Positions 29,303 to 38,821 are shown, numbered from the stretch's first letter. The stretch: DNA of 64,000 nt from Burkholderia dolosa (GCF_902499135.1 NZ_CABVPR010000023.1:21648-85647), one strand, 5' to 3'. A program made the numbers and translations. Notes: a model not told the origin generated them from the letters alone.

Positions 29303-30859
29303 ATGAAATACAAAGACTTACGCGATTTCATCCAGCGCCTCGAAGCGCTCGGCGAACTGCGACGCGTGACGCAGCCCGTGTCGCCCGTGCTCGAAATGAC
29401 CGAGCTGTGCGACCGCGTGCTGCGCGCCGGCGGCCCCGCGCTGCTGTTCGACGCGCCGTCCGGCTACGCGTTCCCGGTGCTCGGCAACCTGTTCGGCACG
29501 CCGCGGCGCGTCGCGCTCGGCATGGGCGTCGATGCCGGCGACGACGCCGCGCTGGCGTCGCTGCGCGATCTCGGCCGACTGCTGTCCGCGCTGAAGGAGC
29601 CCGATCCGCCGAAGAGCCTGAAGGACGCCGGCAAGCTGCTGTCGCTCGCGAAGGCGGTCTGGGACATGGCGCCGAAGTCGGTGTCGGCGCCGCCGTGTCA
29701 GGAGATCGTGTGGGAAGGCGCCGACGTCGACCTGCACCGGCTGCCAATCCAGACCTGCTGGCCCGGCGATGCGGGCCCGCTCGTCACGTGGGGACTGACC
29801 GTCACACGCGGGCCGAACAAGTCGCGGCAGAACCTCGGCATCTACCGTCAGCAGCTGATCGGCCGCAACAAACTGATCATGCGCTGGCTCGCGCATCGCG
29901 GCGGCGCGCTGGACTTCCGCGAATTCGCGTCGAAGAACCCCGGCAAGCCGTATCCGGTCGCGGTCGTGCTCGGCGCGGATCCGGCGACGACGCTCGGCGC
30001 GGTCACGCCCGTGCCGGACTCGCTGTCCGAGTATCAGTTCGCCGGCCTGCTGCGCGGCAGCCGCACCGAGCTCGCGAAGTGCGTGACGTCCGGCGTGGAC
30101 ACGCTGCAGGTGCCCGCTCGGGCGGAGATCGTACTGGAAGGCTTCATCCATCCGCAGGACGGCACGCCCGCGCCCGCGCCCGCCGATGCGCCGCCGCGGC
30201 CGACCGGCAGCGCGTCCGCCGCGTACGAGCACGCGCTCGAAGGGCCGTACGGCGATCACACCGGCTACTACAACGAGCAGGAGTGGTTCCCCGTGTTCAC
30301 GGTCGAGCGCATCACGATGCGCCGCGACGCGATCTACCATTCGACCTACACCGGCAAACCGCCCGACGAGCCGGCCATCCTCGGCGTCGCGCTCAACGAG
30401 GTCTTCGTGCCGCTGCTGCAGAAGCAGTTCGCCGAAATCACGGACTTCTACCTGCCGCCTGAAGGTTGCAGCTACCGAATGGCCATCGTGCAGATGAAGA
30501 AGAGCTACGCGGGCCACGCGAAGCGCGTGATGTTCGGCGTATGGAGCTTCCTGCGGCAATTCATGTATACGAAGTTCATCGTGGTCGTCGACGAGGACGT
30601 GAATATCCGCGACTGGAAGGAAGTGATCTGGGCGATCACGACGCGCGTCGATCCGGTGCGCGACACCGTGATGGTCGACAGCACGCCGATCGACTACCTC
30701 GATTTCGCGTCGCCGGTCGCGGGTCTCGGGTCGAAGATGGGGCTGGACGCGACGAACAAGTGGCCGGGCGAGACGAACCGCGAATGGGGCCGGCCGATCG
30801 AGATGGACGCAGCCGTGAAGGCGCGCGTCGACCGGCTCTGGCAGGAGATCGGACTGTAG
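29303..30859 (+). CDS. ubiD: 4-hydroxy-3-polyprenylbenzoate decarboxylase
   Basis: UbiD removes the ring carboxyl group during ubiquinone synthesis with prenylated FMN made by UbiX. The 518-residue protein begins [19 protein letters not shown]. It carries UbiD signatures such as [37 protein letters not shown] and [16 protein letters not shown], the last near the prFMN site with its acidic residues. An insertion of about 20 Ala/Pro-rich residues ([18 protein letters not shown]) is typical of Burkholderia forms. A lysE-like gene follows in the same direction. Confidence 0.95.
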   Translation: MKYKDLRDFIQRLEALGELRRVTQPVSPVLEMTELCDRVLRAGGPALLFDAPSGYAFPVLGNLFGTPRRVALGMGVDAGDDAALASLRDLGRLLSALKEPDPPKSLKDAGKLLSLAKAVWDMAPKSVSAPPCQEIVWEGADVDLHRLPIQTCWPGDAGPLVTWGLTVTRGPNKSRQNLGIYRQQLIGRNKLIMRWLAHRGGALDFREFASKNPGKPYPVAVVLGADPATTLGAVTPVPDSLSEYQFAGLLRGSRTELAKCVTSGVDTLQVPARAEIVLEGFIHPQDGTPAPAPADAPPRPTGSASAAYEHALEGPYGDHTGYYNEQEWFPVFTVERITMRRDAIYHSTYTGKPPDEPAILGVALNEVFVPLLQKQFAEITDFYLPPEGCSYRMAIVQMKKSYAGHAKRVMFGVWSFLRQFMYTKFIVVVDEDVNIRDWKEVIWAITTRVDPVRDTVMVDSTPIDYLDFASPVAGLGSKMGLDATNKWPGETNREWGRPIEMDAAVKARVDRLWQEIGL

Positions 30860-30916
30860 CCCGCGCGGCCGGCGCCCGCCGGCCGACGCGTTGCCCGCAC
30901 CGCACACGAAACGACG

Positions 30917-31591
30917 ATGAGTTTTCCACCCGCCTCGATGCTGTCCGACGGATTTTTCCTGTCGCTGTCGCTTTGCCTCGACATCGGCCTCGTGAACGTC
31001 GCGATGCTGTCGCTGACACTGTCGCACGGCTTCCGCCCGGGCTTCTGGCTCGGCATCGGCTCGTGCGTCGGCGATCTCGTCTACGCAGCGCTCGCGCTCG
31101 CCGGCATGGCCGTGCTGCTGCAATTCGAAGCCGTGCGCTGGATCGTGTGGATCGGCGGCGGCGCCGTGCTGCTGTTCCTCACGTGGAAGATGGCGCGCGA
31201 AGCGCTCGCGCCCACCCAAGCCCCGGACGGCGGCGACGGCGCCGAAGACACACCGCAGCCGCGTGCCAGCGCGCGACGCAGTTTCGTACGCGGGATGCTG
31301 CTCGCGATGTCGTCGCCGAGCGCGATCCTGTGGTTTGCGGCGGTCGGCGGCGCGCTGATCGCGAAAGCCGGCGCAACCACGCCGGCGACCGCGTCGGTGT
31401 TCCTGTCGGGTTTCTTCCTCGGCGGCCTCGCGTGGACGCTCTTCATGTGCACGCTCGCGAGCCAAGGCCGCAAGCGCGCGGGCGCGGGGCTGATGCGCGC
31501 ATGTCACGTCGCGTCGGCGCTGCTGTTCGCCTATTTCTCATACAGCGTGATCGTCGGCGGCTATCGCGACCTGATCGCGCATGCGGTGTAA
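30917..31591 (+). CDS. LysE family amino-acid exporter
   Basis: A 224-residue inner-membrane protein with six hydrophobic segments. The N-terminal CLDIGLVNVAMLSLTLSHG and GFWLGIGSCVGDLVYAALA match the LysE/RhtB exporter pattern (usually GP-rich at this place). A loop of polar residues (APDGGDGAEDTPQPRAS) joins helices 3 and 4. The substrate is not deducible. A strong terminator follows at 31621. Confidence 0.85.
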   Translation: MSFPPASMLSDGFFLSLSLCLDIGLVNVAMLSLTLSHGFRPGFWLGIGSCVGDLVYAALALAGMAVLLQFEAVRWIVWIGGGAVLLFLTWKMAREALAPTQAPDGGDGAEDTPQPRASARRSFVRGMLLAMSSPSAILWFAAVGGALIAKAGATTPATASVFLSGFFLGGLAWTLFMCTLASQGRKRAGAGLMRACHVASALLFAYFSYSVIVGGYRDLIAHAV

Positions 31592-31620
31592 CGAGTCGAA
31601 TCGCCCCCCTCGAACAAAAA

Positions 31621-31652
31621 ACGGCGCAATGTCCTGATCGACATTGCGCCGT
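31621..31652. terminator. Bidirectional terminator between the LysE gene and the PXPV gene
   Basis: A perfect 12-bp stem, ACGGCGCAATGT with ACATTGCGCCGT, is preceded by AAAAA and followed by TTT. It serves the two convergent genes. Confidence 0.85.
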
Positions 31653-31682
31653 TTTGCCATGACACGGCTGGGGGCAACGCGA

Positions 31683-31970
31683 TCAGCGACGCCAGCCGGG
31701 CCCCCAATAACCGTGATGGCGCCAGTACGGACGGCCATAATAGCCGCCGACGACGACAGCCGGCGGCGCATAGTAGGCCGGCGCCGGCGCGTAATAAACC
31801 GGCGGTGGAGGCGGCGGCGCGTAGTACACGGGCGGCGGCGGCGCATAGACCGGATATGCCGGTGCGACCGGGATACCGATGCCGACCCCGATCGACACGT
31901 GGGCCTGTGCGGCGCTCGCCGCACCGAGGCCCAGCGCGGCTGCGGCGATGAACGGAATGAGCTTTTTCAC
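31683..31970 (-). CDS. Small secreted PXPV-repeat-like protein
   Basis: A 95-residue precursor with a Sec signal peptide (MKKLIPFIAAAALG, cleavage near AQA-HVS). The mature part is a string of Pro, Tyr, Val and Ala units (VYAPPPPVYY, APAPAYYAPP) and ends in a Tyr/Trp/His/Gly/Arg-rich tail. This layout matches PXPV-repeat exported proteins, which have no known function and may be envelope or matrix components. The start is a GTG with AGGAGA six bases upstream; no ATG is available at the signal peptide. Confidence 0.75.
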   Translation of the reverse strand: MKKLIPFIAAAALGLGAASAAQAHVSIGVGIGIPVAPAYPVYAPPPPVYYAPPPPPPVYYAPAPAYYAPPAVVVGGYYGRPYWRHHGYWGPGWRR

Positions 31971-32513
31971 TTCGATTCTCCTGCTGGAGCGGTATTTTTT
32001 GCGCTCCTGTCGGCAACGGCGGGCATGCACGTCGCATGCAAGCAATGTAGCGAAATCCCGGCCCGCGTGTATCGCGCATTTGTTGCAAATTGCAATTGGG
32101 CGCAATCCCATTGCCTGTTTGGGCGCTCCACGAGGCGGCCGGTCGGCGTTGCGGATTGCGCGATTTCGCCCACAGAGCCGGGGCGCCGCGCGCCGATCGG
32201 TCGATTTTACCGGGCCACGCAGCAACGATCGGTACGCCGGCGTAATGAACAATTACAAATTTGAGACAGAATCCCGTCAAGGACGTTCGCGCAAACCTCG
32301 TTACCGGGGTCGGTTCGAAAACGTCGACGCCTGTGCCGAGCCGGGCCCGCTCGCGCCGACAACCGCGGTCGCCGGCTCACGCAGCCGACAACGCCCACCG
32401 CTTGCTCGAGCCGCATATCGAGATGGCCGCCTGCGCGTACCTCGATCGCGCCCGACGGCCGCCGCAATCCTGCGATACTGGCGCCTACCCCGTTTTACGC
32501 TTCGTGAGCCGCC
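31971..32513. other. 543-bp divergent intergenic region
   Basis: It separates the PXPV gene from the DUF2520 gene. No frame here has coding character. The middle (32040-32110) has A/T-richer blocks such as TTGTTGCAAATTGCAATTG, which contain a short inverted repeat TTGCAA..TTGCAA and are candidates for promoter DNA. Nothing else stands out. Confidence 0.35.
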
Positions 32514-33443
32514 ATGTCCGTTCCCGATACCCCTCGCCTCGGCTTCATCGGCGCCGGTCGCCTCGCGCGCTGCGTCGCGCAGCGTTTCGCGCAGGCCGGC
32601 TTTCCTGTCGTCGCGATCGCGAGCCGCACGCGCGAATCGGCCGCGGCCGTTGCCGCGCGCATCGACGGCTGTCAGGCGGTCGACACGCCGCAGCACGTCG
32701 TGGACGCCGCCGACCTGATCTTCCTGACGGTCCCTGACGATCATCTGGCATCGAGCGCCGCCGCGCTGCGTTTCGACGCGTCGCGCGCCGCCGGGCAGGC
32801 GCTCGTTCATTGCAGCGGCGCGTCGCCGGTCGACCTGCTCGATCCGGCGAAGCGTCAACGCGCGGCGACCGGCGGCTTCCACCCGCTGTACCTGTTCGGC
32901 GGCACCGACGCCGATCTCGCGCGCATCGACGGCTGTTCGGTCACGATCGAGGCCGACGGCGCACTGCACGCAACGCTCGTGCGCCTGGCCGGCGCACTCG
33001 GCTGCCATCCGCTGTCGATTCCGGCGGGCGGCCGGATGCTTTATCACGCGGCCGCACACTACGCGGCGAGCTTCGCCCTGTGCGGGCTGTCGGAAGCCGT
33101 CGAGCTGTGGCGCGACCTCGGCTTCGACGAGGAAGCCGCGTTGCGCGCGCTGCTGCCGATGCTTGCCGGCACGATCGAGACCGCTCGCGACAAAGGGCTC
33201 GCGAACGCGCTCGCGGGCCCCGTGTCGCGCGGCGATACGACGATCGTCGAGCGCCAGCTCGCACTGCTCGAAGCGCGCGGCGGCGATCACGCGACGCTGT
33301 ATGCGCTGATGACGCGTCGTGCGGTCGCCCTCGCCGCGAAGCGCACGGTGCCGCCCGCGTCGCTGCCGGCGCTCGCCGAAGCGGTCGAAACGTCGCTCGC
33401 GCGTGCGGCGGCGCACCCCTCCCCTTCGCAAGACGAGGCGTGA
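32514..33443 (+). CDS. Rossmann-fold/DUF2520 dehydrogenase-like protein
   Basis: The 309-residue protein has an N-terminal NAD(P)-binding domain (LGFIGAGRLARCVAQRFAQAG, split GxGxxG) and a C-terminal helical DUF2520 domain (YHAAAHYAASFALCGLSEAVE). The overall plan resembles ketopantoate or pyrroline-5-carboxylate reductases. The family has no settled activity. The GGFHPLYLFGG segment is typical of DUF2520 members. A YggT gene follows after 76 bp, probably co-transcribed. Confidence 0.85.
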   Translation: MSVPDTPRLGFIGAGRLARCVAQRFAQAGFPVVAIASRTRESAAAVAARIDGCQAVDTPQHVVDAADLIFLTVPDDHLASSAAALRFDASRAAGQALVHCSGASPVDLLDPAKRQRAATGGFHPLYLFGGTDADLARIDGCSVTIEADGALHATLVRLAGALGCHPLSIPAGGRMLYHAAAHYAASFALCGLSEAVELWRDLGFDEEAALRALLPMLAGTIETARDKGLANALAGPVSRGDTTIVERQLALLEARGGDHATLYALMTRRAVALAAKRTVPPASLPALAEAVETSLARAAAHPSPSQDEA

Positions 33444-33519
33444 TATGGTGTCGGCCGATGCGCCGCCATCCGGCGTTGGCGGCCGCACGCTACTCGACTG
33501 TATAAAAAGGATGCCAACG

Positions 33520-34083
33520 ATGTTCGGCGAGATCGCCCGTTTTCTGCTCAATACCGTCTTCACGCTGTTCGGCGCCGCGCTGATCCTGCGGGTCTGGATG
33601 CAAGCCGTGCGCGTGCCGCCGTATAACCCCGTCACGCAAGCCGTGCTGCAAGCGACGAACTGGCTCGTGCTGCCGCTGCGCCGTGTGATCGCCGGCGTAC
33701 GCGGCATCGACTGGGCAAGCGTCGCCGCCGCACTGCTCACCGCGCTCGTGTACGTCGTCCTGATGGTCGTGATGGCCGGCTTCGATCCGGCGTCGGTGCT
33801 CGCCACGCTCGTGGTCGTCGCGCTGCTGACCGTCGTGAAGTGGGCGCTCAACCTGGTGATCTGGATGACGATCCTGATGGCGCTGCTGTCGTGGCTCAAT
33901 CCGGCTTCGCCCGCGATGCCGATCCTCTACCAGCTCACCGCGCCGTTCCTGAATCCGCTGCGCCGGATCATCCCGAATCTCGGCGGCATCGACCTGTCGC
34001 CGATCCTGCTGTTCGTGATCGTGCAGGTGCTGCTGATGATCGTCACGCGCGCCGCCGTGTCGCTGACGATTTTCGGCATCTGA
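33520..34083 (+). CDS. YggT family membrane protein
   Basis: A 187-residue integral membrane protein made of two YggT repeats. Each has the feature LRVWMQAVRVPPYNPVTQ or WMTILMALLSWLNPASP, followed by a Pro-Leu-Arg-Arg turn (LVLPLRRVI, FLNPLRRIIPNLGGID). YggT proteins are linked to cell division or osmotic defence, but the role is not settled. AAGGA stands nine bases before the chosen ATG; an ATG three codons earlier has no spacing to the same site. Confidence 0.85.
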   Translation: MFGEIARFLLNTVFTLFGAALILRVWMQAVRVPPYNPVTQAVLQATNWLVLPLRRVIAGVRGIDWASVAAALLTALVYVVLMVVMAGFDPASVLATLVVVALLTVVKWALNLVIWMTILMALLSWLNPASPAMPILYQLTAPFLNPLRRIIPNLGGIDLSPILLFVIVQVLLMIVTRAAVSLTIFGI

Positions 34084-34132
34084 CGCATCGCGCCGGCGCG
34101 CAGCTCCGCGCCGATAACTCGCGGCGAAAACG

Positions 34133-34483
34133 TTACGCCGCCGGCCCCTGCGCCGGCGGCCCGTCGAGCGTGTCGATCACGCCGAAGCGCGCCGGAATCA
34201 TCGCGTAGCACACGCGCACCTTCTCGCGCGACAGCCGCTCGAGCAGCCGCTGCGCGTCGTTCTCGCTGACGATGAACTCGACCTCGATCGCAAGCGAGCC
34301 CTGCAGTTCGAAGAAGCGGTCCTCGTGCAGCACGCGATGCTGGCCGAAACCGGCCATCGCGCGAAACGCGGAGCCGCCTGCAACGCCCATCCGGTTCCCT
34401 TCCTCGAGCAGCCATTCCCACAGCGGCTTCCAGTGCAGCCGGTGCTGCTCGTGTACGTAGAAGCGCAAGAACACCTTGTCCAT
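34133..34483 (-). CDS. DUF190 protein partnered with CrcB
   Basis: A 116-residue soluble protein that opens MDKVFLRFYVHEQHRLHWKP. It contains GVAGGSAFRAMAGFG and VEFIVSEND, the typical DUF190 phrases with a PII-like alpha/beta outline. DUF190 genes often adjoin crcB. Here it follows crcB by 23 bp on the same strand, so a regulatory or accessory role in fluoride export is an inference from position. Confidence 0.85.
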   Translation of the reverse strand: MDKVFLRFYVHEQHRLHWKPLWEWLLEEGNRMGVAGGSAFRAMAGFGQHRVLHEDRFFELQGSLAIEVEFIVSENDAQRLLERLSREKVRVCYAMIPARFGVIDTLDGPPAQGPAA

Positions 34484-34506
34484 CGCAGCCTCCGATGCCG
34501 GCGGGC

Positions 34507-34899
34507 TCAGGCCGCTGCGAGCCACGCGCGCGCGGTCCACATGCCGAGCGCCGTCAGCGTGAACGATCCAGTCAAGTGTAGGGCAGCCACCGCAAACGCC
34601 CATCCGAATTCGCCCTGCAACGCGTGCGTCATCACCTCGACCGAATAGGTCGAAAACGTCGTGAGTCCGCCTAGAAAACCGGTGATCACGAACAGCCGCC
34701 ATTCGGGCGGCAGCCCGACCCGCGTCGTGAAGACGACGGCCGCGACGCCGATCACGTAGCCGCCGATCAGGTTCGCCGCGAGCGTGCCGAGCGGCACGGC
34801 CGGAAAGAATGCGTTCAGCGCGAGGCTCAGGAACCAGCGCAGCAGCGCGCCGAGCCCGGCGCCGACGAAAATCGCGACGATCGAATAGAACAAGGGCAC
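34507..34899 (-). CDS. crcB: Fluoride ion channel CrcB (Fluc)
   Basis: CrcB/Fluc dimers are dual-topology fluoride channels that keep cytoplasmic fluoride low. The 130-residue protein has four hydrophobic helices and the family signatures [22 protein letters not shown] with its key Asn, and [15 protein letters not shown] carrying the Phe box and Na+-site residues. No fluoride riboswitch could be recognised in the 379 bp upstream. Confidence 0.93.
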   Translation of the reverse strand: MPLFYSIVAIFVGAGLGALLRWFLSLALNAFFPAVPLGTLAANLIGGYVIGVAAVVFTTRVGLPPEWRLFVITGFLGGLTTFSTYSVEVMTHALQGEFGWAFAVAALHLTGSFTLTALGMWTARAWLAAA

Positions 34900-35278
34900 T
34901 CCTCGTGCGGATGGCGGCGACGCGCCGCGTGTCGGAACTGTATGCGTAATTGCATCGCGGCGGCAATTCGGCCGTTCGGACGGCTATTCGGCGCCGATGC
35001 AGGTTTTGCGCCGCTGCATTTTTCATTTCCGCGCCATTACGCAGTTCATTACGGATTCATTTCCGGATTTCCGATTATCCGGATGATTTTCGGGTTCGCT
35101 CGAAGCATGACGATCGGCAGCCTGAAACTCTTGATACACGGCCGTTCTCGGCCGATGCCCGACACGTGGTTTCCCTTATCTGACATTCCCGAATCGGGCC
35201 GTTATTCGATGTACCCGTTCGCGGTTATTTCGTAGACTTCAATCGACCACCCGCTCCAATCCGCATGGAGACCCGAAA
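34900..35278. other. 379-bp divergent region between crcB and the sedolisin-like peptidase
   Basis: No gene is seen. The segment is richer in A/T than its surroundings (35030-35110 and 35200-35250) and contains several TTTC/GGAAA blocks. It likely holds both promoters. A crcB riboswitch was looked for and not found. Confidence 0.35.
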
Positions 35279-36490
35279 ATGAAGAACATCCGCGTGTCGT
35301 CCATGCTGATTCCCGCGCTATGCGTGTCGCTCGCCGCGCCGCCCGTCGTGCTGGCTGCCGGCAACGGCCCGCCGTCCTATGTCGAGGGCACGCGGCCGCC
35401 TAAAGGCTATGCGCGCCCGCCGTTCCATACGAAGCCGCTGCTCAATTCGTCGAAAGTATCCGGCCTCACGCCCGCACAGGCGCGCCATGCGTATGGCTTC
35501 GACGCGCTTGCGAACCAGGGCGACGGAATGACGGTCGCGATCGTGGACGCGTACGACGATCCGAAGATCGAAGCCGATCTCGGCACCTTCAGCAGCACGT
35601 TCGCGCTGCCGCCCTGCACGACCGCGAACGGCTGCTTCACGAAGATCTATGCGAGCGGCAGCAAGCCGCGCACCGATTCAGGGTGGTCGCTCGAAACTGC
35701 GCTCGACGTCGAGTGGGTGCATGCGATCGCGCCGAAAGCGCGGATCGTACTCGTTGAAGCCGCATCGGCCAGCTTCGCCGATCTGATGGCAGCGGTCGAC
35801 GTCGCCGTACGGCGCGGCGCGTCCGTCGTGTCGATGAGCTTCGGCGCCGGCGAATTCGGCGGCGAGACGAGCCTCGACAGCCATTTCACCGTGCCCGGCG
35901 TGACGTTCGTCGCGTCGTCGGGCGACAGCGGCAGCGGCGCCGAATATCCGGCGGCATCGGCATACGTGGTGTCGGTCGGCGGCACGACGCTGTCGGCGGA
36001 TCGCACCGGCAACTACATCGGCGAGACGGCATGGAGCGGCAGCGGCGGCGGCGTGAGCGGCCAGGAAGCCGAACCGTCGGGCCAGGCGACGTGGCCGATT
36101 CCGGTCGCCGGCAGCCGCGGCGTGCCGGACGTCAGCTACGACGCCGATCCGTCGACCGGCTTCGCCGTGTACGACTCGGTCAACTACAACGGACGCTCGG
36201 GCTGGTTCCAGGTCGGCGGCACGAGCGCCGGCGCGCCGCAGTGGGCCGCGCTGTTCGCGATCGCGAACTCGATGCGCGCAGCGATCGGCAAAGGCCCGTT
36301 GACCGGCACGTACGACCGGCTGTACGCGGCCGGCAAAGCCGCGTACGGCAGCGACTATCGCGACGTAACGACCGGCAGCAACGGCAATTGCGGCATGCTC
36401 TGCACCGCGTCGGGCGGCTACGACTACGTGACGGGCCTCGGCTCGCCGCAAGCCGCCTCGTTGATACCGGCGCTCGTCGGCCAGCCGTAG
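35279..36490 (+). CDS. Secreted sedolisin-like (S53) serine-carboxyl peptidase
   Basis: A 403-residue exported protease. A signal peptide (cleavage near VVLAA, residue 27) is followed by a Pro-rich stretch and the catalytic domain. The sedolisin residues are all visible: Glu139 and Asp143 in SLETALDVEW, Asp216 in SSGDSG, and Ser316 in GGTSAGAPQW. The late DYRDVT and GYDYVTGLGSP stretches fit the Ca2+ site. The large N-terminal activation domain of classical sedolisins is missing, and only about 60 residues precede the core. The protein is predicted to act outside the cytoplasm. Confidence 0.85.
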   Translation: MKNIRVSSMLIPALCVSLAAPPVVLAAGNGPPSYVEGTRPPKGYARPPFHTKPLLNSSKVSGLTPAQARHAYGFDALANQGDGMTVAIVDAYDDPKIEADLGTFSSTFALPPCTTANGCFTKIYASGSKPRTDSGWSLETALDVEWVHAIAPKARIVLVEAASASFADLMAAVDVAVRRGASVVSMSFGAGEFGGETSLDSHFTVPGVTFVASSGDSGSGAEYPAASAYVVSVGGTTLSADRTGNYIGETAWSGSGGGVSGQEAEPSGQATWPIPVAGSRGVPDVSYDADPSTGFAVYDSVNYNGRSGWFQVGGTSAGAPQWAALFAIANSMRAAIGKGPLTGTYDRLYAAGKAAYGSDYRDVTTGSNGNCGMLCTASGGYDYVTGLGSPQAASLIPALVGQP

Positions 36491-36548
36491 CAGTCGCCGC
36501 GCGTGTGCCGCTTGCCGTTTTGCTGGCCGTTTCGCTCGCACCGCGCCG

Positions 36549-37511
36549 TCACGTGCCGCGCCATGCGCGGTCGAGCGCGCGCAACGTCGCGAGCGCGCCG
36601 CCCTTCAGTCCGATCACGTCCGCGCGGCGCGCGTGCGCTTCTCGCGCGTTGATGCGGATCACGTCGGCACCGAGCCGCTCGCCGATCAGACGCACGGTCG
36701 GAATCGCGGTGCCCGCGCCGATTTCGACGACCGCCACACGGCCCGCCCGTGCAATCCAGCGCTCCATCGCGCGCTCCTGCGCTTCGTAGCGCGCACCGAG
36801 CCAGCCCGTATCGCCGAACATCAGGATGTTCGGTCGCGCGAGGCCGCCGCAGTGCGGACAGCGCGGCACTTCGCCGACGAGCGTACACGCAGCTTCGTCG
36901 ACGTCCGGCACGAACGGTGCGGCGTCCCACGTGTCGTCCGAGCACGGCCGCAGGCATTGCATCGCGTGAATCGATCCGTGAATTTCGACGATCCGCTCGG
37001 GATCGAAGCCGGCTTTCTGGAACTGCCCGTCGACATTGCTCGTCAGCACGAAACCGCCGTTCGGCATCGTGTCGATCCAGCGGCGCAGGATCGCGAAGCC
37101 CGCATGCGGCACCGTCGCGCGGTACAGCGCGAGACGATGTCCGTAGAAGCCCCACGCGAGTCGCGCACGCGCGCGAAACGCGTGCGGCGACGCGATCTCG
37201 TGGAACGCGAAACGCTCGTGGCGCAGCGCCGGATACGCGCGCCAGAAACCGTCCGTGCCGCGGAAATCGGGCAGCCCCGAATCGACGCCGATGCCGGCGC
37301 CCGCGGTCACGAGCAACGCATCGGCACGCGCGAGCGCGTCGACGGCGCACGCGACGAGATCGGCAGGCAGGCGCGCGGCCGCGGCAACGGACGCGGCATC
37401 GGTGGAATCGGTGGAATCGGTGGAATCGGTGGAATCGGTGGAATCGGTGGAATCGGTGGAATCGGTGGAATCGGCGGAATCGGCGGAATCGTTGGAATCG
37501 GGAAACGACAT
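36549..37511 (-). CDS. NAD-dependent protein deacetylase (sirtuin) with repetitive N-terminus
   Basis: A Sir2-type deacylase of 320 residues. The NAD motif is GAGIGVDSGLPDFRG (71-85), the catalytic His178 lies in EIHGS, and the zinc Cys are 186, 190, 218 and 221. Residues 5-37 are eleven Asp-Ser-X triplets (mostly Asp-Ser-Thr) coded by a 9-bp tandem repeat. No ATG or GTG start is available between the first codon and the core, so the repeat appears to be translated. It lies downstream of the tartrate dehydratase gene on the same strand. Confidence 0.9.
   Translation of the reverse strand: MSFPDSNDSADSADSTDSTDSTDSTDSTDSTDSTDSTDAASVAAAARLPADLVACAVDALARADALLVTAGAGIGVDSGLPDFRGTDGFWRAYPALRHERFAFHEIASPHAFRARARLAWGFYGHRLALYRATVPHAGFAILRRWIDTMPNGGFVLTSNVDGQFQKAGFDPERIVEIHGSIHAMQCLRPCSDDTWDAAPFVPDVDEAACTLVGEVPRCPHCGGLARPNILMFGDTGWLGARYEAQERAMERWIARAGRVAVVEIGAGTAIPTVRLIGERLGADVIRINAREAHARRADVIGLKGGALATLRALDRAWRGT
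37401..37499. repeat. 9-bp coding minisatellite in the sirtuin gene
   Basis: Eleven head-to-tail units: eight copies of GGTGGAATC, two of GGCGGAATC and one of GTTGGAATC, with no interruptions. Each unit is three codons, so gain or loss keeps the frame and changes the length of the Asp-Ser-Thr tail. Such tracts are prone to slippage. Confidence 0.95.
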
Positions 37512-37651
37512 GATGGCGGGCGGCAGCGGCGTCGAGCGAGATCGAACTGGCGTCGGCGATCATACGCCGTTTCGCTCGCGACGATAGTTCCGTTTCGCGA
37601 GTCGAGTCGATTCGCTTCGCGCCGGATACGCGATCACCGTCGCCGCACGCG

Positions 37652-38821
37652 TCACCGAACGGACAGCGCACGGAACGCCGCGTGCACGCGTGCATGGCAT
37701 TCGAAGCCGATGCCCGGCGCGCTCGGCAACGCGGCATAGCCGGCGTCGACGCGCTCGCCATCCGCCAGTCCGCTGAACGGATGAAACGCGAACGGATTGA
37801 CTTCCGCGCCGCCGAGCCCGAGCGCGGCAACGACGTGCAGCGAGAACAGATGACCGCCGTGCGGCCAGAACGCGTCGCGTCGCCAGCCTCGCGACACGAA
37901 GTGATCGACGATCTGCAGATAGCCGGACAGTCCATAGCAATGGACCGGATCGAACACGAGGACGTCGCGGTCGCTGCGCAGGCCGCCGTAGCGATCGAGC
38001 AGCTTCGCCTCCGCGAGCGAGAACAGCGCTTCGCCGGCCGCGATCGGCGGTGCGTATTGCGCGGCGAGCTGCGCATGAAGCGGCAGGTCGAGCGGATCGC
38101 AAACGTCCTCGAACCACCACAGGCCGAACGGTGCGAGCATCGCGGCCGCATCGCCGGCGTTCGTCGCGTCGTACGCGTTCATCGCATCGACCGCCAGATG
38201 CGCGCTGTCGGCAAGACGCGCGGCGGCCGCTTCGATGCGCCGTCGGTCGACGTCGAGGTCCGTCGCGCCGATCTTGATCTTCGCGTGCGTGTAGCCGAGA
38301 TCGACGATGCGGCGCATCTCGTCGGACAGCCGCGCGAGATCGTCGCGCGGATAACGATAGCCGCCGCCCGCATATACGCGCACGCGCGCCGTCCGAGCCG
38401 GCGCCGCGCGGCCGAGCCGATCGGCGATCAAGCAATGGAGCGGCACACGCGCGATCTTCGCGGCGGCATCCCAGATCGCCATGTCGAGCGTGCCGACCGC
38501 GACGCATCGTTCGCCGTGTCCGCCGGGCTTTTCGCCGGCCATCATCGCGCGCCACGCGCGCAGCGGGTCGAGGTTCGTGCCGGCGTCGTCCGCGAGCGCT
38601 TCTGCGGCGGCAAGCAGTCGCGGCGCAAAGCGTTCGCGGATCAGGCCGCCTTGCGCGAAGCGGCCGGCCGATGCGTATCCGTAGCCCGTCACCGGACGTC
38701 CGTCGCGCACGACGTCGGTCACGATCGCGACGATGCTCGTCGTCAGGCCGCCGGACGCAATGGCCGGATCGTCATAGCGGGAAACCGGAATCGCCTGCTC
38801 GCGGATGTCGAGGATGCGCAT
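37652..38821 (-). CDS. tarD: Enolase-superfamily acid-sugar dehydratase, D-tartrate dehydratase-like
   Basis: The 389-residue enzyme matches the D-tartrate dehydratase described from Bradyrhizobium in length, layout and motifs (LTTSIVAIVTDVVRDG, GGLIRERFAPR, EKPGGHGERCVAVGT, all recalled from memory). The catalytic KxK is Lys181-Ile-Lys183, the metal ligands are Asp212, Glu238 and Glu264, and His321 lies in WPHGGHLFSLH. Each is one residue ahead of the TarD numbering, which supports the call. Substrate within the acid sugars is still an inference. No transporter or regulator is beside it. Confidence 0.8.
   Translation of the reverse strand: MRILDIREQAIPVSRYDDPAIASGGLTTSIVAIVTDVVRDGRPVTGYGYASAGRFAQGGLIRERFAPRLLAAAEALADDAGTNLDPLRAWRAMMAGEKPGGHGERCVAVGTLDMAIWDAAAKIARVPLHCLIADRLGRAAPARTARVRVYAGGGYRYPRDDLARLSDEMRRIVDLGYTHAKIKIGATDLDVDRRRIEAAAARLADSAHLAVDAMNAYDATNAGDAAAMLAPFGLWWFEDVCDPLDLPLHAQLAAQYAPPIAAGEALFSLAEAKLLDRYGGLRSDRDVLVFDPVHCYGLSGYLQIVDHFVSRGWRRDAFWPHGGHLFSLHVVAALGLGGAEVNPFAFHPFSGLADGERVDAGYAALPSAPGIGFECHARVHAAFRALSVR

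Noticed and set aside
34900-35278. Possible fluoride riboswitch upstream of crcB
   Set aside because: No GGNGATG...CTGATnAGnCC pattern is visible on the minus strand upstream of crcB.
37401-37499. CRISPR array
   Set aside because: The 9-bp units are contiguous without spacers and lie in frame within the sirtuin gene.
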